47,930 nucleotides of DNA from Sphingobacterium sp. (GTDB taxonomy: Bacteria; Bacteroidota; Bacteroidia; Sphingobacteriales; Sphingobacteriaceae), in contig JAIRVH010000087.1 in NCBI GenBank assembly GCA_031253985.1, positions 1 through 47,930 of the forward strand, written 5' to 3'. The first letter of the stretch is position 1. Every line of letters begins with the position of its first letter. The notes below the pieces were generated by a model. It had not been told where the DNA came from. It ran no database searches and saw only the letters and a list, made by a program, of their open reading frames with translations. A program made the translations under genes and the position numbers. Below are positions 42,883 through 47,930 of this stretch, piece by piece.

Positions 42883-44223
42883 TCAACCCAATTTCTGGCT
42901 TTCCATGTGCTGCAAATATCTGCGTGTCTCCGCCACAACTACCCCTGATAAACCTAATAGGGCAATCAAATTCGGCATCGCCATCAGCCCGTTTACAATA
43001 TCCGCTAGCAGCCAAATGGCCTCCAGTTTGATAAAAGCGCCAAAGGCGATCAACAGTATAAACACAATGCGGTACGGGAGGATGGATTTCACACCAAACA
43101 AATACGTGATGCAGCGCTCGCCGTAATAATTCCAGCCCAAAATCGTCGTAAACGCAAATAACATCAGACATACCGTCAGAATCATCGATCCGTAAGGTAT
43201 CGCGGCATCAAATGCTGCTTGGGTCATCATCGCCCCGCGCTCGGCCCCCTGCCAGACCCCTGTCACGATCAGAGTTAGCCCTGTTAACGTACAAATAATG
43301 ATCGTGTCAAAAAATGTTCCTGTCATCGAAACGAGCCCTTGTTCTGCCGGCCACTTAGTCTTTGCAGCCGCCGCTGCAATCGGCGCACTCCCGAGGCCCG
43401 ATTCATTCGAAAACACGCCTCGCGCCACCCCATTGCGGATCGCCATCATGACAGTTGCACCAAGGAAACCGCCGCCCGCTGCCGCACCATTAAAAGCACT
43501 CTCAAAAACAAGGGCTACCGCATGCGGGATTTGATCCGCAAAGGTAAACAGCACGACCAAACTTGCAATGATATAGACGATGGCCATCACAGGAACAACC
43601 TTTGTCGATACCTGCGAAATGCTCTTGATCCCCCCCAATGTGACTAACGCGGTTACCACTGTCATGATTCCCGCTGTCACGATCGTAGGGACTCCCCAGC
43701 TGGACTGCGTCGAAGATACAATTGCATTCACCTGCGGGAATGTCCCGATGCCGAACAGCGCCACCAGAACGCCGCTTATGGCGAAAAATACAGCCAGCGG
43801 CTTGAACTTGCTTCCGAGTCCACGTTCAATATAATACATCGGCCCGCCGGAAACTTGGCCTTTGTCATCCGTCGTCCGAAACTTGACCGCTAATACACCT
43901 TCCGCATATTTCGTTGCCATACCAAAAAATGCGGCGATCCACATCCATAATAACGCTCCGGGGCCTCCGATTTGGATTGCGGTCGCAACCCCGACGATAT
44001 TCCCTGTACCAACCGTCGCAGCAAGCGCCGTCGCCAAAGCACCGAAACTCGATACGTCGCCTTCGCCTTCATTTTTGGCCTTGAATACCAATCTTAAGGC
44101 AAGCGGCAGCCTTATTACCTGCAGCAAACCAAGCCGGCATGTCAGCCATATTCCTGTGCCCACCAATAAAATGAGCAGCGGTGCTCCCCATACCCATTGG
44201 TTTATTAGCTCTAAAACATGCAT
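42883..44223 (-). CDS. Sodium:alanine/glycine symporter (AGCS family)
   Basis: 446 residues with about ten membrane helices. AGCS hallmarks are present: GTGNIVGVATAIQIGGPGALLWMWIAAFFGMATKYAEGVLAVKFR (about 72-116), GGPMYYIERGLG and FSNESGLGSAPIAAAAAKTKWPAEQGLVSMTG (about 270-302). It imports glycine or alanine with sodium ions. A tandem glycine riboswitch and terminator lie in its leader, so the physiological substrate is most likely glycine. Confidence 0.93.
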   Translation of the reverse strand: MHVLELINQWVWGAPLLILLVGTGIWLTCRLGLLQVIRLPLALRLVFKAKNEGEGDVSSFGALATALAATVGTGNIVGVATAIQIGGPGALLWMWIAAFFGMATKYAEGVLAVKFRTTDDKGQVSGGPMYYIERGLGSKFKPLAVFFAISGVLVALFGIGTFPQVNAIVSSTQSSWGVPTIVTAGIMTVVTALVTLGGIKSISQVSTKVVPVMAIVYIIASLVVLFTFADQIPHAVALVFESAFNGAAAGGGFLGATVMMAIRNGVARGVFSNESGLGSAPIAAAAAKTKWPAEQGLVSMTGTFFDTIIICTLTGLTLIVTGVWQGAERGAMMTQAAFDAAIPYGSMILTVCLMLFAFTTILGWNYYGERCITYLFGVKSILPYRIVFILLIAFGAFIKLEAIWLLADIVNGLMAMPNLIALLGLSGVVVAETRRYLQHMESQKLG

Positions 44224-44269
44224 TTCTTTTCCCCCTCATGATGTGCATTCTCCTAGACGACATGAAAAA

Positions 44270-44295
44270 AGAGCCAAATCCAAGGATTTGACTCT
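44270..44295 (-). terminator. Regulated terminator of the glycine riboswitch
   Basis: AGAGCCAAATCC/GGATTTGACTCT (12 bp, one wobble, two- to four-base loop), followed on the minus strand by six T, lies between the aptamers and the symporter ATG. Glycine binding should prevent it from forming. Confidence 0.88.
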
Positions 44296-44385
44296 GGGGA
44301 CAACATTTGCAGATCTTATATCACGCCAAGCTATGCGAAAAGAAGCACATCTTGAGCGTGTACAAATAAGGTAACCGATCCTGCA

Positions 44386-44592
44386 ATCCCTGTCCTTTTA
44401 CCTGAGAGTTTCCACACGTGTTATGGGATTCTTCCATTCACGCGTATTGCCCCTTCGGTGCTCCATTGATGGAGTCTCTCCAGAGTCCTGTCCACTTACG
44501 GTCCTGCCTCCCAAATCTGGGTATGATCCCATCATTTCGGCGCCTGAGAGTTTATGCCCCTTCGGCCAAGCTAACGCTTGTCTCCCGTAAAC
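44386..44592 (-). ncRNA. Tandem glycine riboswitch
   Basis: Two glycine aptamers follow each other on the minus strand. The first has GGGAGA, GGCCGAAGGGGCA and ACTCTCAGGCGCC; the second has TGGAGAGACTCC, CACCGAAGGGGCAA and ACTCTCAGGTAAAAGGACAG. These paired cores (CCGAAGGGGCA and ACTCTCAGG) are diagnostic. The leader ends in a terminator before the AGCS symporter gene, so glycine should switch transcription on. Confidence 0.95.
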
Positions 44593-44628
44593 TTCATCCA
44601 GTGTGTATGCAATTTTTGAATGGTTCTC

Positions 44629-44657
44629 ATTATAGGACTCCTTGTTCGATTTGGCAA
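44629..44657 (-). promoter_or_regulatory. Promoter of the glycine riboswitch-symporter unit
   Basis: On the minus strand TTGCCA, a 17-base spacer and TATAAT precede the first aptamer by about 35 bases. Confidence 0.75.
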
Positions 44658-44736
44658 GGATGTTTGTTTAACTGGTCATATTTACCTTCATGAGCTCAAT
44701 GACTTGGGACTGTTCCTACCGCCATTCAGGCAGAGA

Positions 44737-45618
44737 CTACCAAGACGATAACTCCGTTCTTTTCCATCTGTCTTTGGCAACGCAAACATATACATGTTGA
44801 TCGTCCCAAGCGATCTGCCCCTGACTACAGGCCTCACTCGACGAAGCAGGTGTATATTTGTTGCGGACGCGCAGCTTGTCTCCGTTCACATCAAGCTTGG
44901 TGTCAGGGTCATCCGTGCCTATACCAACATTACCGCCGCTGCGCTGCATGGTGAGTACGGAATCAACCGCTTCGCCTCCATCGTCGTAACGGACAAACTG
45001 TAGATCGGCTCCCGTATTGTTGCCCGTTTCCTTCGAGCTGTCCGCGCGGACGGCCCATCTTGGCGTCGTCTCATTATCCTTGCCAGTTACGCTGAATTGG
45101 ATGTCTCGGTTCGTCTCGGTTTCCCCGGCTACCCGCAAGATGCCGCTCATCACATTGAAGTTGGATGAATGGGTTCGGATTTCACTTACGTCGGTGTCGT
45201 AGGGGATTTCAAACCGGGTGAACAGTTGGTTCGGATATTGTCCCGTTGGCGACATGGTTGTTTCGAACGAGATATGTTTATGGTCGTGCTGCTCCGGATT
45301 ATTTGCTTTGTCATGGGAAATGATCGCTGTCTTGTCCTTGCCTTTTTCATCAGCCCAAACGATCGCCGGCTTGGCCCGATCCGCCGTCCATTGCAACCGG
45401 ATCAAGTCGGACAGATGCCCCTCCTTCTCGACCCACTTCTTGTCGGTGGACAGAAGCAGTCTTTCATTGTGTGGAATACGGATTTCGCCGCCGTCCTGCT
45501 CAGATTGTTTCAGCGCCACCGGCGCGCCCAACTGTTGATTCGATATAAACCTAGTGCCGACCAGCAGGCAGACGCCTCCCAATATAACCGTTGTTAATAT
45601 CACCTTCGTCAATTTCAT
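44737..45618 (-). CDS. Secreted protein with a phage-fibre-like C-terminal motif
   Basis: 293 residues: an N-terminal anchor or signal (KLTKVILTTVILGGVCLLVG, about 3-22) and an external region. The central part is beta-rich with no known match; near residue 235 it carries SGGNVGIGTDDPDTKLDVNGDKLRVRN, the GIGTxxPxxKLDVNG motif found in phage tail fibres, surface fibres and some bacterial secreted proteins just before a trimerisation or intramolecular chaperone region. The final 30 residues contain paired cysteines (EACSQGQIAWDDQHVYVCVAKDRW), a pattern seen in fibre tips. No other phage genes are nearby, so this looks like a domesticated fibre or surface protein. Confidence 0.6.
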   Translation of the reverse strand: MKLTKVILTTVILGGVCLLVGTRFISNQQLGAPVALKQSEQDGGEIRIPHNERLLLSTDKKWVEKEGHLSDLIRLQWTADRAKPAIVWADEKGKDKTAIISHDKANNPEQHDHKHISFETTMSPTGQYPNQLFTRFEIPYDTDVSEIRTHSSNFNVMSGILRVAGETETNRDIQFSVTGKDNETTPRWAVRADSSKETGNNTGADLQFVRYDDGGEAVDSVLTMQRSGGNVGIGTDDPDTKLDVNGDKLRVRNKYTPASSSEACSQGQIAWDDQHVYVCVAKDRWKRTELSSW

Positions 45619-45873
45619 TGTTTCCCTCCCGTTATCCGTCGGATTGGAATTTCATTCGCTTTTGTGAAATAAAAAAGACTTGGACTGATCGTATATAAAC
45701 ATCGCCCCGCGTACAACCCATTTCGCGAAAAGTCCCGAAAAAACGATTCCTTTCGCCTAGACAGGCTGCCGGAATACGACCAATGCAGCGAATGATGCCA
45801 ATGTCCCATTCAGATACAGACGAGGTTATCATTTTGGGAATGTTAAAAGACATTAAACAGACAATCTATTGGA

Positions 45874-45902
45874 TTGATTCACATCCCAACAGTTAGTAGT
45901 AT
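45874..45902 (+). promoter_or_regulatory. Promoter of the DUF4261 gene
   Basis: TTGATT, a 17-base spacer and TAGTAT lie about 45 bases before the ATG. Confidence 0.55.
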
Positions 45903-45944
45903 ATACAAGATAGGATGATCATTTTATGCAAAGGCGGGAGATTA

Positions 45945-47093
45945 ATGACAACCCAGCAACAAGCGGCAATGCAATCCATGATTGAATGGCTAGCGGATGA
46001 ACATGAGCTCGGCCGGGAGCCTAGCAAAATCGAAATCGCAGGAGAGTTTGATTTGCACGGCAAGCACTATTACATATTCAAGTATAAAAAATCAGTTCTG
46101 GGAAAATGGCTGCTTGGCGTTTGTGGTGGTTATGAGGACCTATCCGATACGGAACATTGCGGCCATGTGTTCAGCGAGATGCAGCCCTATGACCCGAATA
46201 CGGCTGAGCAAGAAGCGATAACGATCGTTGAAATGATCCGCGAGTATTGGATGAAGCAAGCGGAAGCGCTCGAAGCGGAATTTGAAGATGAAGAAGCAAC
46301 ATCGAAAAAAGATACAGAGTCCAATGACAATTCATCCGGCCTCTTTAACGGATTCGTTCTGCTCAATTCGTCGGAATGCGATCTGGAACAAATCAAAGCA
46401 AATCTGCTGGAAGATTGGAACATCTCCTGTCCACCACCCGAGGAAGTGGGGGAAGATTCCACTGAAGAAAAAGACGGAACTCTTGTCTTTGACGTGGACG
46501 GCTTCATGTTGGCGGTCAGTTTCGTCGATGCTCCCGTACCGGATGGGGAAGCCGAATATTTTGCGCAGGCTAACTATTTGTGGAAGGATGCCGTCGAAGT
46601 TACCAAAACGCATGTCGCCCAGATCATATTGGCCGTCTTTACCCGGTCCGGCTCGCCGCTCGACAGCGCCAAATTGTACACGAAGCTTGCAGCCAGTTGT
46701 TTGAAACTTCCGAACGCCATCGGAATTTATACTTCCGGTACCGTCTTTCAACCTGAGATTTATGTGGAATTCGCAAACCTTATGAAATCCGATGATGATA
46801 TGCTGCCTTTGTTAAATCTCGTACATTTTGGCCTGGTCAGCACGGAAAACGGTATAAGCGGCTACACCTACGGACTGCGAGCATTCGGCAAAGACGAAAT
46901 TGAAATTCTGGACTCCGGGGCGTCTCCGAATGAGTTGCGCGATTTTCTGATTGATGTCTCCGGCTATATCCTTGAACAGGACGTTACATTAAGGGACGGG
47001 GAAACAATTGGTTTCTCGGCTGAACAGAAGCTGAAAATTACCCGGTCTGAAGGGGTCTATGTTAACGAAGATAGTTTGAAAATTCAATTCTAA
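45945..47093 (+). CDS. DUF4261 domain protein
   Basis: About 382 residues. The C-terminal two thirds (about 130-382) match DUF4261: GFVLLNSSECDLEQIKANLLEDWNI, VDGFMLAVSFVDAPVPDGEAEYFAQANYLW and the long YTYGLRAFGKDEIEIL region. The N-terminal 125 residues are a separate small alpha/beta domain ending in an acidic linker (EALEAEFEDEEATSKKD). DUF4261 proteins occur in many Firmicutes and Bacteroidetes without a settled function. GGGAG lies four bases before the ATG at 45945; a further in-frame ATG upstream (45915) has a poorer site. Confidence 0.75.
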   Translation: MTTQQQAAMQSMIEWLADEHELGREPSKIEIAGEFDLHGKHYYIFKYKKSVLGKWLLGVCGGYEDLSDTEHCGHVFSEMQPYDPNTAEQEAITIVEMIREYWMKQAEALEAEFEDEEATSKKDTESNDNSSGLFNGFVLLNSSECDLEQIKANLLEDWNISCPPPEEVGEDSTEEKDGTLVFDVDGFMLAVSFVDAPVPDGEAEYFAQANYLWKDAVEVTKTHVAQIILAVFTRSGSPLDSAKLYTKLAASCLKLPNAIGIYTSGTVFQPEIYVEFANLMKSDDDMLPLLNLVHFGLVSTENGISGYTYGLRAFGKDEIEILDSGASPNELRDFLIDVSGYILEQDVTLRDGETIGFSAEQKLKITRSEGVYVNEDSLKIQF

Positions 47094-47124
47094 TGCCATC
47101 ATAGCCAGCAGATTTATAGAGGTT

Positions 47125-47292
47125 GTTCAAAAAGTCCCCCTTTGATCACGAAGTAACTCTGAAAGCATATTCGACATCGAATCTTGAATTCAGCCGGGCC
47201 TTCCGGTGCTCACGTACCCACAACGTACGCTCCGCTCCTCAGTCCCTAGCTTCATCCAACCTTCTCGGTGCTGAAAGTCTGACTTTTTGAAC
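47125..47292. repeat. Dispersed repeat, copy B (inverted relative to copy A)
   Basis: 168 bases bounded by GTTCAAAAAGTC and GACTTTTTGAAC. Read on the minus strand it matches copy A at 17728-18005 over most of its length but lacks the extra hairpin modules. TTATAGA occurs on both sides (47114 and 47300), which may be a target duplication. It encodes no protein. Confidence 0.85.
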
Positions 47293-47316
47293 ACGCACTT
47301 ATAGAAACATAAACGT

Positions 47317-47357
47317 AAGGACCTCAAATTTCCGCAATCATGCGGGATGAGGTCCTT
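47317..47357. terminator. Two-way terminator between convergent genes
   Basis: AAGGACCTCA/TGAGGTCCTT with an inner CCGCA/TGCGG pairing, followed by TTC on the plus strand. It lies between the DUF4261 gene and the LysR-type gene. Confidence 0.8.
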
Positions 47358-47366
47358 TTCTTAAGA

Positions 47367-47930
47367 TTATAAAAAATCCATAATCAAATCGATCAATTGC
47401 TGCTCAATCCCTGTAACCTTGTGGTTTTTCCGGTAGCAGATAAACTTCTCAAGCTCGCAACTGGGATAATCAATCACTTTGTAGTCCCCTACCCCTAATC
47501 TGGCCGTATCCGATTCTGGTATTAAACTTACTCCCATGCCAAGCTGGCACATGCTGATCAACGAATCCAACGCGGCAATTTCCACAAAGTCTCTCCGGAC
47601 CACTTGATGCTCCTCAAGCAATTGATCGAGCACTTTTTTGTAATAGCAATTGGCAGAGGAAAAAATCAGGTTCTCGCTTTGCAGGATGATGTCCAGAGGT
47701 TTGTCGATATTTTTGCCGATCAACACTAATCTCTCCGTTCCATATTTCTTATAATGAAGCGGCTTGGCATCCCATTTCCCTACTAAAAAACCGATGTCGA
47801 TCATCCCACTGGCAATCTCATCTTCAATTTTTTGCGTATTCCCTGTTTTGATGGTTACCGTCAGATTTTTATACTTGTCATATAATATTCCCATCGCATG
47901 ATTGAAATTTGACGGATTCTTACTTACCAT
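47367..47930 (-). CDS. LysR-type regulator, C-terminal part (cut by the window edge)
   Basis: 187 residues of the substrate-binding domain: FNHAMGILYDKYKNLTVTIKTGNTQKIEDEIASGMIDIGFLVGKWDAKPLHYKK at the start and SLISMCQLGMGVSLIPESD near the end, both typical of the periplasmic-binding-like effector domain of LysR regulators. The N-terminal helix-turn-helix must lie beyond the right edge. The in-frame ATG at the edge is not the true start. Confidence 0.85.
   Translation of the reverse strand: MVSKNPSNFNHAMGILYDKYKNLTVTIKTGNTQKIEDEIASGMIDIGFLVGKWDAKPLHYKKYGTERLVLIGKNIDKPLDIILQSENLIFSSANCYYKKVLDQLLEEHQVVRRDFVEIAALDSLISMCQLGMGVSLIPESDTARLGVGDYKVIDYPSCELEKFICYRKNHKVTGIEQQLIDLIMDFL

Noticed and set aside
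43862..44374. A 170-codon plus-strand open frame across the symporter start and leader
   Set aside because: It is antisense to the AGCS gene and runs into the glycine riboswitch region; no start signal or family resemblance.
45615..45853. Two overlapping minus-strand frames (64 and 73 codons) upstream of the fibre-like gene
   Set aside because: They overlap each other in different frames, have no ribosome sites, and lie in what looks like the promoter and leader of the secreted protein.

Overview
The window looks like chromosome of a low-to-mid GC Gram-positive, most likely Paenibacillus or a close relative. The evidence is strong AGGAGG-type ribosome sites, sigma-A and ECF promoters, many rho-independent terminators, a tandem glycine riboswitch, a DUF4179 anti-sigma factor, PadR and LytTR regulators, and a mix of AT-rich accessory DNA with a GC-richer sugar-utilisation block. 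No rRNA, tRNA or CRISPR array was recognised.

Layout. 1-2.4 kb: an edge fragment, a deleted cysteine synthase gene, a small membrane protein and an orphan 248-residue beta-rich protein. 2.6-6.2 kb: a minus-strand run of small housekeeping-like genes (GNAT, esterase, YqeK-like HD hydrolase, ankyrin protein, anchored protein, DinB). 6.4-8.6 kb: two overlapping family-2 glycosyltransferases. 8.9-13.4 kb: DUF2834, nitrilase-type amidase, then an AT-rich island of barely known genes (a broken small exported protein, a three-repeat protein, an all-helical protein, an ATP-grasp protein, a nucleotidyltransferase-fold protein). 13.56-15.6 kb: ECF sigma factor and DUF4179 anti-sigma factor behind a classic ECF promoter.

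15.7-24.8 kb is the clearest system: a complete autoinducer-2 uptake and processing divergon. lsrA-C-D-B-F run leftward; lsrR-lsrK and a cupin gene run rightward. The cupin sits where other organisms carry lsrG. The control region holds two good sigma-A promoters, a perfect inverted repeat at the predicted start of the lsrR transcript, and a cre-like CcpA site just downstream of the lsrA promoter. A 278-bp hairpin-rich dispersed repeat, with a second, shorter and inverted copy at 47.1 kb, lies inside the operon between lsrD and lsrB.

24.9-31.5 kb: two GNATs, an XRE regulator, an intact IS630-type element with a probable -1 frameshift site, a PadR regulator coupled to an FtsW/RodA-like protein, and then a candidate type I toxin-antitoxin locus: a 42-residue membrane peptide whose start site lies in a nested hairpin, short direct repeats shared with a downstream convergent region, and a two-way terminator between them.

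31.5-42.8 kb: asparagine synthetase; a decaying LytTR-regulated ABC transporter operon (ATPase, permease and DUF4097 genes all damaged) with an intact histidine kinase/LytTR regulator pair upstream and an AgrA/ComE-type direct repeat in its promoter; then lacZ divergent from an AraC regulator. 42.9-47.9 kb: a sodium:amino acid symporter under a tandem glycine riboswitch with a terminator, a secreted protein with a phage-fibre-like motif, a DUF4261 protein, the second repeat copy and the end of a LysR-type regulator cut by the window.
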